From contig JAFEBO010000003.1 in assembly GCA_018242625.1 (NCBI GenBank), positions 434,001-498,000 on the forward strand: a DNA stretch of 64,000 bases. The letters run 5' to 3'. Below the pieces are notes generated by a model. The model saw only the letters and a list, made by a program, of their open reading frames with translations. It made no database searches and was not told where the DNA came from. Source of the stretch: Planctomycetota bacterium (lineage in GTDB: Bacteria > Planctomycetota > Phycisphaerae > Phycisphaerales > UBA1924). Both the position numbers and the translations under genes were made by a program. This document shows, one piece after another, positions 44,322 through 53,765 of the stretch. Numbering within the stretch: position 1 is the stretch's first letter; each line of letters opens with the position of its first letter.

Positions 44322-44801
44322 CTAGATATCGACCGTGTCCCGGCGACGGGCGATTTCCGCGGGGTCAAAGAGCGGGCCTTTCCCGATCCCCGGGCACATG
44401 CGCCCGGCGAGTTCCCACCTCTTCCGGCTCACGAGCAGGCTCTTCCAGAAGGGCCAGGTGCGGCATTGGCGGGGTCGCAGTTCGTACAAACCGCAGACGG
44501 CCTTGCCCGGAATCTTCTCGCGATCCAAGAAGACGCAGTCGAGACCGAACGATGTTGTCTTCTCGATCAACGAACGGCCGGCGCTGGTCATGCGGGTGTA
44601 TCGCTCGATGAACTCCGGAACGGAGATGCCCAGATGCGCCGCAAATGCTGCCGCTTCGCTGTCGTCAACGAGCACATAACCCTCGGGCCCGGAGCAGCAA
44701 TTGCCGCACATCGTGCACTGGAATCGCAGCCCCGCCTCTCCGGAATGCGGATCGGGCTTTTCGAACCATTCCAGTTGAGGGAGCGGGTAAGACAAGGCCA
44801 A
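44322..44801 (-). CDS. YkgJ-type Cys-cluster protein (second of two)
   Basis: About 159 residues; the start is uncertain (TTG near 44801, or an ATG at 44891 that overlaps the upstream phosphatase gene). The motif FQCTMCGNCCSGPEGYVLV is the family's C-x2-C-x2-CC cluster, followed by CVFLDREKIPGKAVCGLYEL and RPRQCRTWPFW with the remaining cysteines. It differs considerably from the copy immediately downstream, so the two are old paralogues. Presumed metal or Fe-S protein of unknown role. Confidence 0.75.
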   Translation of the reverse strand: MALSYPLPQLEWFEKPDPHSGEAGLRFQCTMCGNCCSGPEGYVLVDDSEAAAFAAHLGISVPEFIERYTRMTSAGRSLIEKTTSFGLDCVFLDREKIPGKAVCGLYELRPRQCRTWPFWKSLLVSRKRWELAGRMCPGIGKGPLFDPAEIARRRDTVDI

Positions 44802-44823
44802 GAGTATGAAGCCGGCCGCCGAC

Positions 44824-46206
44824 TTACCCAGAGCTTCGTTGCCGGCACTCCTCTTTGCCCATGTACTGAAGAGCGACAAGCGTCTGGTCATCGGCACGGG
44901 TCCTGGCGCCGGTGTGCTCGAAGAGGGCTTTATGGATGCTCTCCACAATGGTGTCGGGGCAGCCGCGGGAACCCAGGATCGCGGCATCGAGCCGCTCAAC
45001 CCCGAACATGTCCGGGTCGCCCGGGCCGGCCTGCTTTCCGAATGCTTCCGTGATGCCGTCGGTGTAGAGCACGATCGAGTCGCCCGGGGCGAGCTGAAGA
45101 TCCTCGCTCCAGATGCCGAGGTCCTCGGTGATTCCGAGCGGAAGCCCGGCGCCGTCTTCGATGCCGCGGATGGAATGTGTCGCCGCGTCGAGAAACCTGG
45201 GCGGGTTGTGGCCGGCGGAGGCGTAGTTCAGCCGGCCGGTCTCAGGGTCGTAGACGCCGAAAAACGCTGTGACGAAATTCCCTTCGAGCCGGGACGCGAC
45301 AAGCCGGTGGTTGGCGTAGCGCAACACGCCGGCCGCGCTCCCATCACCTCCCGAGTAGCAGTGCAGGATGGCGCGGAGCATGGCCATGATGGTCGCGGCG
45401 CCCGCGCCGTGACCCGAAACATCGGCGACGAGGATGCCGAGCTTGCCGCCGGGCATGGGCAGGAAGTCGTAGTAGTCCCCGCCCGCCTGATCGCTCGTGA
45501 GATAGCTCGTAGCGACACTGAGCCCCGGCACCTCGGGCAACTGCTCGGGAAGCAAAGACTGCTGGACGCGCGCCACTTCCTCGAACTGCGCCGTGAGCAT
45601 GCGGTTCAGCCGCTCGACCTCCCGGATGGCGACGAGGTTCCGCGTGATGGACCCGATGAGGTTCCCCAGCATGAAGGCGTCTTCGAACCGCTGCTCATCG
45701 AAAGCGTCGGGATCGCGCCGGAGCTGGATGGACCAGTTCTTGACCTCACCCGAATCAAAGAGAGGGCACGCGATCGCGCTCCGGTAAGGAGCGAGCAGCG
45801 TGCCGAAAACGGGGTCGTCGTCTATCTTGAGTCCGGTGAGAATCTTGGGCGTGTCGCCGCGAATGCACTCGCCGACAAATCCGCCCGCGTGAGTCGGCAG
45901 AGTCGAGAACGTCGACCAGGGGTCGGGATTGACGGAGGGAGGAAGACCCTCGCGCCCCGCGGCCTTGTGCTGCTGAAAATCGCTGACGTTGTAGAACCGG
46001 GTGATCTTGTAACTGCCCGCGGGCAGGCCGCGGGTGGAAACAGAGATGAAGAACTCGATGGGGCGTATCTGCCACATCCGGGGTCCGAAGACCTTGAACA
46101 CGTCCGATGGATGGCGCGCGCTGCTCGCATCGCGCAGCAGATCCACCACTATTTTCAGACGCGGGTGCTCGGACAGGTCCCGGATTTGCACGTCGGAGGT
46201 TAACAC
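44824..46206 (-). CDS. SpoIIE/RsbU-type serine phosphatase with GAF-like sensor
   Basis: 460 residues from a GTG at 46206 (start approximate). The N-terminal half (about 20-200) looks like a GAF-type sensor (FISVSTRGLPAGSYKITRFY, SAIACPLFDSGEVKNWSIQL). A short coiled-coil linker (IREVERLNRMLTAQFEEVAR) leads to the PP2C-like phosphatase: QQSLLPEQLPEVPGLSVATS, DQAGGDYYDFLPMPGGKLGI, VADVSGHGAGAATIMAML, LNYASAGHNPP and SIVLYTDGITEAF. The metal-binding Asp residues are present. Such proteins control partner-switching by dephosphorylating anti-sigma-antagonists; no such partner is adjacent. Confidence 0.87.
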   Translation of the reverse strand: MLTSDVQIRDLSEHPRLKIVVDLLRDASSARHPSDVFKVFGPRMWQIRPIEFFISVSTRGLPAGSYKITRFYNVSDFQQHKAAGREGLPPSVNPDPWSTFSTLPTHAGGFVGECIRGDTPKILTGLKIDDDPVFGTLLAPYRSAIACPLFDSGEVKNWSIQLRRDPDAFDEQRFEDAFMLGNLIGSITRNLVAIREVERLNRMLTAQFEEVARVQQSLLPEQLPEVPGLSVATSYLTSDQAGGDYYDFLPMPGGKLGILVADVSGHGAGAATIMAMLRAILHCYSGGDGSAAGVLRYANHRLVASRLEGNFVTAFFGVYDPETGRLNYASAGHNPPRFLDAATHSIRGIEDGAGLPLGITEDLGIWSEDLQLAPGDSIVLYTDGITEAFGKQAGPGDPDMFGVERLDAAILGSRGCPDTIVESIHKALFEHTGARTRADDQTLVALQYMGKEECRQRSSG

Positions 46207-46248
46207 GCAGGCTTGGATGCTTCCCGTCGCCGCCGGATTCGGCCCCGG

Positions 46249-48729
46249 TCATCGCCCCTTGTCGCGTCGCCAGTTGGGCTTGCCCTTATCGCGTGTCTTG
46301 CTCTTCTGGCTGCGGCGCTGGGAACCGGTGCGGCCAAAGCCCCCGTCGCCGAATCCGGCGCCCTTGCCCTTCGCGAAGCCGCCGCCCAGATTGGGATTCG
46401 GCGCAACCAGCTTTGCCTTCCCCACGGCCCGGCCGTCGCCGGCATCGACAACCAGGTCCATGCGGCGGGTGGGCAGATCGACCGCAACAACCTTCACGCT
46501 GACGGTGTCGCCCATGTTGTACGACCGGCCGGAGCGCTGATCAACCAGCGCGCCCGTGCGCGGATCGACCTTCCAGAACGGGACCAGGTTCTCACGGGTC
46601 ACATCCCCGGGCAGGTCCTCCTTCTTGACAAAGCCCTCGGCGAGATACTTGTCGATCTGAACGAAGACTCCCTTGGGGCTGATGCCCGTGATGACCCCGC
46701 GGAAACTCTCGCCGATGTGCTTTTCAAGCAGCTGCAGCACGAGGAACTGGCGGAGCGACCGCTCGGCCGATTCGGCATTTTCTTCGCGAATGGTCGCGTG
46801 GCGTCCGATCTGCACGAGGGTGGACTCGTCGGGGCACATCTCCGAATCGCGGAGTTTGCGCCCGAGGGCCTTGCGTTCGCCGTCGGACTTCGGGCGCTCC
46901 GTGGCGTTGCGCGTCTGGCGCAGATACTCGGCGAGCGCCCGGTGCACCGTGAGGTCCGCGTAGCGACGGATGGGGCTCGTGAAGTGCGCGTACGCCTCGC
47001 TGGCGAGAGCGAAATGCCCGATCATCGCCGGCGAATACTCGGCCTTGCTCATGGTTCGCAAAACGGCCATGTGGACGGCCCGGCTGGCGGGTGTGCCGCG
47101 CGTGGCATTGAGCAGGCTCTGCAGTTCTTCGCGGGTGGGATTCTTCGGGATGCGGAACCCCGCCACCATCGCGGCCTTGCGCAGGTTGTCGACGTCTCCC
47201 GGGGTCGGATCGGGGTGCGTCCGGCGGAGCAGCGGAACATCCATGCGCTCAAAGAGCCGGGCCAGCACCTCGTTGGCCTCCACCATGAACATCTCGATGA
47301 GCTTGTGCGTGTAGGCGGAGTCTTCGCGTTCGGCATCGACGACATGGCCGTTGTCGTCGTAGATCAGGACGACCTCGGGGAGTTCCAGGCTGATCATCCC
47401 CTGGCGGTTGCGCCGGCCCTCGATGGCCCGGGCGCACGCGTTCATCTCCTGCAGCGTGGAGAGGAGCTGGTCGGTGTACTTCGGCGGGGTCTTGGCGTGA
47501 CGCCTGGCCTCGCTGAAATCGCCGTCGATCAGGGCCTGCGCCTCCAGGTAAGTCAGCCGCTTGGCGCTCTTGATCAGGGTGTTCTGAACCCCCTCAGACC
47601 GGCAGACGCCCTGCTTGTCATACGTCATGAACGCCGACTTGCAGAAGCGGTGAACGCCTTCCTGCAGCGAACAGATCCCGTTGCTCAAAAGCTCGGGAAT
47701 CATCGGGATGACGCGGCGCGGCAGGTACACGCTGTTGCAGCGGTCCTTCGCTTCCTCATCAATATCAGATCCCGGCGGGATGAAATACGCCACGTCGGCG
47801 ATGTGAACACCCAGCTTCCATCCGCCGTCGGGCAGCTTTTCGATCGAGATGGCGTCGTCGTAGTCCTTGGCGTCGGGCGGATCGATCGTGATGATGAAGT
47901 CCTGCGTCAGATCCGCCCGCCCGCCCCAACCTTCCTTGTCGAAGCTGGCGGCGCCGTGTTTGTGATACTCCGCCATGCGCCGGTCATACTCGACGGTCAC
48001 ATCGCGCGCCTGATCGTTGCACTCTTCCGGAAACTCGCCCGGTAGGTCGTAAGCGGCGATCACCGCCTCGGTCTCCACATCGGGCCGCCCCGCGTCGCCG
48101 AGCACTCTGGTGATCACGCCCTCGCCCAGCTGCTGCCCCTGGGGATAGACGACCATCTCGATGACGACCTTGCTCCCCTCGGGAGCGTTCTTGGCGGCAG
48201 CATCGCGCACGACGATCGGTTCCGTCACCTCGCGCCCGTCGGGGAAGACGATCCACTGCCCGCCCCTGCGGACCAGTTCCCCGGTGAATCGCGATCTTTT
48301 CCGTTCGACGACTTCGATGATCTCGCCGACAAACTGAGGGCCCTCGCCGAAGCGGTCGCGCGACTTGTCGCGCCGGACCGCAACCCGCACAACATCGCCC
48401 GAAAGAGCGTCCTTGATGTCTTCGGGAGGAATGAAAATCGAGCCCTCGCGAACCGCCTCGAGAGGTTCGACGAAACCGAAGCCCTTCATCGCCTTCCGGA
48501 ATTTGCCGAGAACCGTGCCGCCGCGCGTGCCAAGGGATGGAAGCCCGATGGCGCCGTTGGGGGCGACTTCGAGCAGTTTTTCCGATTTGAGAGCCTCGAT
48601 CGCCTCGTCAAACTCCGCGTGATCCTGCTCTTCCACTCCAAGGTCATCCCGGAGCTGGGAGACGCTGCGGGGCGTGTAGTCGTCGTGTTTGAGATGTTCG
48701 AGCAGACGCTTTCGGAACCGGAGACTCAT
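46249..48729 (-). CDS. rnr: ribonuclease R
   Basis: 826 residues, standard for RNase R, a processive 3'-5' exoribonuclease able to degrade structured RNA. An N-terminal helix-turn-helix (LLEHLKHDDYTPRSVSQLRD) is followed by cold-shock domains (GTVLGKFRKAMKGFGFVEPL). The catalytic RNB domain has FIITIDPPDAKDYDDAISIE (metal-binding Asp residues), GVHIADVAYFIPPGS, LPRRVIPMIPELLSNGICSL and HFTSPIRRYADLTVHRAL. An S1 domain follows (FRGVITGISPKGVFVQIDKY). The end is basic and Gly-rich (residues about 770-826), typical of RNase R rather than RNase II. Confidence 0.96.
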   Translation of the reverse strand: MSLRFRKRLLEHLKHDDYTPRSVSQLRDDLGVEEQDHAEFDEAIEALKSEKLLEVAPNGAIGLPSLGTRGGTVLGKFRKAMKGFGFVEPLEAVREGSIFIPPEDIKDALSGDVVRVAVRRDKSRDRFGEGPQFVGEIIEVVERKRSRFTGELVRRGGQWIVFPDGREVTEPIVVRDAAAKNAPEGSKVVIEMVVYPQGQQLGEGVITRVLGDAGRPDVETEAVIAAYDLPGEFPEECNDQARDVTVEYDRRMAEYHKHGAASFDKEGWGGRADLTQDFIITIDPPDAKDYDDAISIEKLPDGGWKLGVHIADVAYFIPPGSDIDEEAKDRCNSVYLPRRVIPMIPELLSNGICSLQEGVHRFCKSAFMTYDKQGVCRSEGVQNTLIKSAKRLTYLEAQALIDGDFSEARRHAKTPPKYTDQLLSTLQEMNACARAIEGRRNRQGMISLELPEVVLIYDDNGHVVDAEREDSAYTHKLIEMFMVEANEVLARLFERMDVPLLRRTHPDPTPGDVDNLRKAAMVAGFRIPKNPTREELQSLLNATRGTPASRAVHMAVLRTMSKAEYSPAMIGHFALASEAYAHFTSPIRRYADLTVHRALAEYLRQTRNATERPKSDGERKALGRKLRDSEMCPDESTLVQIGRHATIREENAESAERSLRQFLVLQLLEKHIGESFRGVITGISPKGVFVQIDKYLAEGFVKKEDLPGDVTRENLVPFWKVDPRTGALVDQRSGRSYNMGDTVSVKVVAVDLPTRRMDLVVDAGDGRAVGKAKLVAPNPNLGGGFAKGKGAGFGDGGFGRTGSQRRSQKSKTRDKGKPNWRRDKGR

Positions 48730-48783
48730 GGATGGAGCGTAGCGGCACTCTCAAACCACCGGAACCGGAAGATTCTGACACGC

Positions 48784-49770
48784 TCAGAGCGATCCCGCAT
48801 AGCTCGCGAAAGAACGGCGGAAGGCGGCCGGCTCAAGACCGAGGTGGGCCCGGACTTTCGAGAGCTCCGCCGTGCTGTCCTGGCCTCCCATGAGGGCCAT
48901 GCCGCGGTCAAATGGCAGGAATGAACCCAGCCCGACAAACTGGGCGACCGAAGCCTGCGCCGCGGCGGCTTCCGCGGGAATTCCCCAGGGCTGGATGTAC
49001 TCGTTCGCGCTCGGGACGTGATCGCGAATCTCGTTGAGCATTTCGGGCCAGGTGATCTTCTCCGATCCTACGAGGTTGTACGTCTCGCCGACAGTCTCGG
49101 CCCGTGAGAGCGCCCGCACGAACGCGGTGGCGACATCTTCGACCGCGACAGGCTGGACGGTGGGGATCACCCGCGTCAGGCCGCCGAGCGGCACTCCCTT
49201 TTCTTCGACGCCCCGGGTGAAGTACGGCATAAAGAACCAGGGCTGCGCTTCCCCCTTGGCCCAGAGCGATGCCATCTTGACGAACTCGCTGTTCTGCCCG
49301 TGGATCAGCCCCGGCCGGAAGATGGTCCAGTCCAGCCCGCTGCGCCGGACGTATTGCTCGGCCTCCCACTTGGTGGTCTGGTAGTCGCAGATCCCGTTGT
49401 CGCCCACGCCCAGGGCGGACATGTGCAGGTATCTCGACACGCCGCCGCCGCGGCAGGCATCGACGATCAGCCGGGTAGCGGCGACGTGCATCCGGTGAAA
49501 GGTGACGCCGTTTCGCTGCTCCCGCAGGATCCCGATCAGATGGATGCAGGCGTTGGCCCCGTCCACCAGTTCCTCGGGAGAGCGGCCATCGTGGATATCA
49601 CCCTCGACGACCGTCACGCCGGGGAGGCGCGACAGCCCCGCGGCCTTGATGCGGTCGCGGGCCAGCGCACGAACGGAATAACCCGCGCGGACGAGCTCCC
49701 CCACCACCGCGCGTCCCACAAAGCCCGTCGCACCCGTCACGGCCACTGTCTTGATCGATCCGCTGGTCAT
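48784..49770 (-). CDS. NAD(P)-binding epimerase/reductase, NDUFA9-like
   Basis: 328 residues. The Rossmann start VAVTGATGFVGRAVVGELVR is followed by VVEGDIHDGRSPEELVDGAN, CIHLIGILREQRNGVTFHRM and ALGVGDNGICDYQTTKWEAE with DWTIFRPGLIHG. This is the atypical SDR group close to the complex I NDUFA9/39-kDa subunit and NmrA-type proteins, which often lack the full Tyr-x3-Lys catalytic pair. A substrate cannot be named. It is 54 bases downstream in the same direction as nothing else known and lies directly before rnr. Confidence 0.82.
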   Translation of the reverse strand: MTSGSIKTVAVTGATGFVGRAVVGELVRAGYSVRALARDRIKAAGLSRLPGVTVVEGDIHDGRSPEELVDGANACIHLIGILREQRNGVTFHRMHVAATRLIVDACRGGGVSRYLHMSALGVGDNGICDYQTTKWEAEQYVRRSGLDWTIFRPGLIHGQNSEFVKMASLWAKGEAQPWFFMPYFTRGVEEKGVPLGGLTRVIPTVQPVAVEDVATAFVRALSRAETVGETYNLVGSEKITWPEMLNEIRDHVPSANEYIQPWGIPAEAAAAQASVAQFVGLGSFLPFDRGMALMGGQDSTAELSKVRAHLGLEPAAFRRSFASYAGSL

Positions 49771-49858
49771 GATTGATCCTCTGAAAGAGGCTCAAGCGTA
49801 GTTCCCGAAACCCCGCGACAGGACCCCCGCGACCGCTAGACTTGCCGCGGCGAATCCG

Positions 49859-51727
49859 ATGCGGAACTTTCTGCTCTTTTCTTTGCGGATGGCGCGGTAT
49901 CCGGTGACCCTGGCCCTGGCCACGGTGCTGGCGTTTTTCTCCGCGCTCGGGCTGGGCACCGCGATCCTGGCCATACAGCCCGTACTGCAGAATGTTCTGA
50001 GCGATGGCAAGCCGGTTCGCGACCTGCCCATCCTTGCCGCCGATCTCAACGCGAAGATCGCGAAAGCCCTGCCCTCGGCGATCTCATCGCACCTGGTGAT
50101 TCCGCAGACCATCATCGATCGCCTGCCCCGGGGCGCGTACGACACCGCGCTCTGGATCTTCATCGGGCTTGGCGTGCTCACGGTGCTCGGAGCGACGTCC
50201 ACATTCCTGCATTCCTACCTCACCCAGACTCTTGTCAACCGGGTGCTGACCAACCTGCGCCGGGAGACGTTCCGGCGCGTGCTCAAACGCCCTCTCCGGG
50301 ACATGATCACGCAGGGCCCGACGGACATGGTCAGCCGGGTGATCAACGACACCGGGAACATGGCCGGGGCCATGCTCAACCTCGTGGGCAAGGGTTTCGC
50401 GGAATTGACCAAGGCCGTTGCCGCGGTCGTCGTGGCCCTGATCATCGACTGGCGGCTCTCGATCATCGCCGTTGTCGCCGGAGGGGTGATAGGGGTGATC
50501 ATCCGGCAGCTCTCTCGCCGCATCAAAAAGGGCTCGCGCGGCGCGCTCGAACGCCAGAGCGACCTCTACCGCGTCGCGACCGAATCCCTGCAGGGCCTGC
50601 GGGTGGTCAAGGTGCACACGGCAGAACGTGCCGAGGTCGGCCGGTTCCACAAGGCGAATAAAAAGATGCTGCGGGAGCTCAACCGCGTGCGGCTGGCGCG
50701 GTCCTTGGCCAGCCCCCTGGTCGAGGCCGTGGCGATCATCGCGCTCGGCACACTCGCTCTCATCGCGATCAAGGCCATGATCGACAACGCCCTCGATCCC
50801 GGCAGCTTCATCGTGTCGCTGGGCGCACTGGGCGTGGCAGGCGGAGCTCTCAAACCGCTCACGGGCATTCTGACCGACGTCCAGGTGGGCGCCGCCGCGG
50901 CCGACCGCCTCGCGGAACTGCTGAATTCGGTCCCCGAACCGGGCCACGGACTGGGGCTCGCCAAGCTGCACCGCCACGGCCGTTCGCTTGAGTTCAAGAA
51001 CGTCTCGTTGACCTACCACAACCAGGTGCGCCCCGCCGTCGACGACATCTCGCTCAACATCGCCCACGGCGAAACGGTCGCTTTTGTGGGACCCAACGGT
51101 TGCGGCAAGACCAGCTTGCTCTCGCTCGTACCGCGTCTGTTTGAACCTCAGGAGGGCGCCGTCCTGCTCGACGGGCAGAACATCCGCGATTTTTCGGTTC
51201 GATCTCTGCGCCGGCAGATCGGGGTCGTGACGCAGGAAACCGTCCTGTTCAGTGCCACGATCCGCCAGAACATCGCCTACGGGGCACCGGAAGCCAACGA
51301 GGACGACATCATCGAGGCCGCCCGCAAGAGCCGGGCGCTCGACTTCATCCGCCGGCTTCCGCAGGGCTTTGACACCCCCGTTGCCGAGCAGGGGATGAGC
51401 CTTTCGGGCGGGCAGCGTCAGCGCCTGGCGATCGCCCGCGCCATTCTGCGAAACCCGGCCATCCTGATTCTCGACGAGGCGACAAGCATGATCGACGCCG
51501 AGAGCGAAAGCCAGATCGGAGAAGCGATCAGCGAGTTCACACGCGGGCGCACGTGCCTGATCGTCGCCCACAGGCTCAGCACGGTTGTGCAGGCCGACCG
51601 GATCGTGGTGATGGATCAGGGGAAAGTCGTCGACATCGGGCGCCACCAGGATTTGCTCGCCCGCTGCCAGACCTACCAGCGGCTGGTCCGAACGCAGCTC
51701 GTGGGAAGCGAACCCGCACCAGCCTGA
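49859..51727 (+). CDS. ABC exporter, MsbA/lipid-peptide type (fused permease-ATPase)
   Basis: 622 residues. The membrane half has about six helices (VTLALATVLAFFSALGLGTA; a second near residue 90; a pair around 180-215; more near 285-330). The long text VLKRPLRDMITQGPTDMVSR and VINDTGNMAGAML is the coupling-helix region. The ATPase half has Walker A FVGPNGCGKTSLLSLVPRLF, Q-loop GVVTQETVLFSATIRQNIAY, signature MSLSGGQRQRLAIARAILRN, Walker B ILILDEATSMID and switch His IVAHRLSTVVQ. Family members flip lipid A or export peptides or drugs; with uppP and a heptosyltransferase gene nearby, lipid export is plausible. Confidence 0.92.
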   Translation: MRNFLLFSLRMARYPVTLALATVLAFFSALGLGTAILAIQPVLQNVLSDGKPVRDLPILAADLNAKIAKALPSAISSHLVIPQTIIDRLPRGAYDTALWIFIGLGVLTVLGATSTFLHSYLTQTLVNRVLTNLRRETFRRVLKRPLRDMITQGPTDMVSRVINDTGNMAGAMLNLVGKGFAELTKAVAAVVVALIIDWRLSIIAVVAGGVIGVIIRQLSRRIKKGSRGALERQSDLYRVATESLQGLRVVKVHTAERAEVGRFHKANKKMLRELNRVRLARSLASPLVEAVAIIALGTLALIAIKAMIDNALDPGSFIVSLGALGVAGGALKPLTGILTDVQVGAAAADRLAELLNSVPEPGHGLGLAKLHRHGRSLEFKNVSLTYHNQVRPAVDDISLNIAHGETVAFVGPNGCGKTSLLSLVPRLFEPQEGAVLLDGQNIRDFSVRSLRRQIGVVTQETVLFSATIRQNIAYGAPEANEDDIIEAARKSRALDFIRRLPQGFDTPVAEQGMSLSGGQRQRLAIARAILRNPAILILDEATSMIDAESESQIGEAISEFTRGRTCLIVAHRLSTVVQADRIVVMDQGKVVDIGRHQDLLARCQTYQRLVRTQLVGSEPAPA

Positions 51728-51737
51728 GAACGCCAGC

Positions 51738-52082
51738 ATGCAGCGCCCCGGCACCGACGACAACAACGTGCAGATGTCCGACATCCTCTGCGACTTTTGC
51801 GGGAAGGAGTGGACGCTCGAGCGGCCGATGGTCGAGGGCCATCGCGGGGCGTGCATCTGCGGAGAGTGCCTCACTCTCGCCTACACGGCGGTTGTGATTG
51901 ACGGCTCGGCCACGGCCCCCGCGGGCTTCATGTGCGAGCTCTGCCGCGAAAACCGCCCCGACGCGGGATGGAAGAGCCCGGCGACTGGGATCGCCGCCTG
52001 CTTCCGCTGCATCAAGCAATCTGCCGGGGTCCTCCAAAAAGACGCCGAGAGCGGCTGGAAAAAGCCCGCCGCAAAGAAATAA
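51738..52082 (+). CDS. small protein with ClpX-type C4 zinc finger and a second Cys module
   Basis: 114 residues. The N-terminal module CDFCGKEWTLERPMVEGHRG and ACICGECLTLAYTAVV copies the ClpX zinc-binding domain layout (C-x2-C-x(18-20)-C-x2-C), but no AAA+ domain follows. A second module has CELCRENRPDAGWKSPATGI and CFRCIKQSAGVLQKD, again two CxxC pairs. It may be an adaptor or a structural zinc protein; the function is unknown. It starts 10 bases after the ABC exporter stop, so the two are probably co-transcribed. Confidence 0.7.
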   Translation: MQRPGTDDNNVQMSDILCDFCGKEWTLERPMVEGHRGACICGECLTLAYTAVVIDGSATAPAGFMCELCRENRPDAGWKSPATGIAACFRCIKQSAGVLQKDAESGWKKPAAKK

Positions 52083-52637
52083 GTGGCCGCTTTCACCCGA
52101 TTTGACGCACGTACTTGTGTGTCCGCGCTCCCTGGGAGGGGAAAGCGGTGGCCCGACCCTCGGCCGGGGCAAAAAGAACGACGGAATCGAATCTTTCGAC
52201 TCGATCCCGCCGGTGGTGTAGAACAGGCAGCTTTGCAGCCGGACGACGTGGCCTTGTGCCTGCGGCGTCTCCCGGCGGGTTGGGGCATTTGCTCCCAACT
52301 CAACAACCATGCCACCAACGGGGGATTTTGCCACTTTTTTTCCCGGACGATGGCGACATTGGACTTGACAACCTTTCCGAAAATCGCTAACCGACAGGCC
52401 GGCAAGGCCTTTCCCTAGTTACGCGGACCTCCCGCCTCCTGTTTTTCAGGGGTTTTGCGTAATTCTCGGGCCTTGCCTCCACCACGCCCAATGCCTTTCC
52501 GGGCGGCATCCCACCGTCTCCATCGAGCTGGCAGTCGTTGCCGGCGCTGCCGCAAGGCGACATCCGGCGGCGCTAGAATCGCGCCACTGAGGGATCCCGC
52601 TCGGGCCCGCCTGTTCGGATTTTATTTGGAGCGATCC
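52083..52637. other. 555-base intergenic region before the aldolase gene
   Basis: No gene is convincing; a 111-codon open frame starting at 52083 has no recognisable features. A TTGACA hexamer occurs at 52363-52368 with a poor -10 partner. A hairpin with T-tract is at 52436-52456, and a TTACGC/GCGTAA pair (52419-52424, 52457-52462) encloses it. Confidence 0.5.
52436..52456 (+). terminator. weak terminator-like hairpin
   Basis: CTCCTG pairs with CAGGGG (six pairs including one G-T) around a TTTTT loop and is followed by TTTTG. It could end the exporter/zinc-finger transcript or attenuate transcription into the aldolase gene. Confidence 0.4.
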
Positions 52638-53762
<1,125 letters not shown>

Positions 53763-53765
53763 TCA

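Noticed and set aside
46213-48045. 610-codon plus-strand open frame
   Set aside because: Antisense to rnr, which has an unmistakable RNB domain.
52083-52418. 111-codon open frame after the zinc-finger gene
   Set aside because: No ribosome site, no homology that I recognise, and it contains a likely promoter region.
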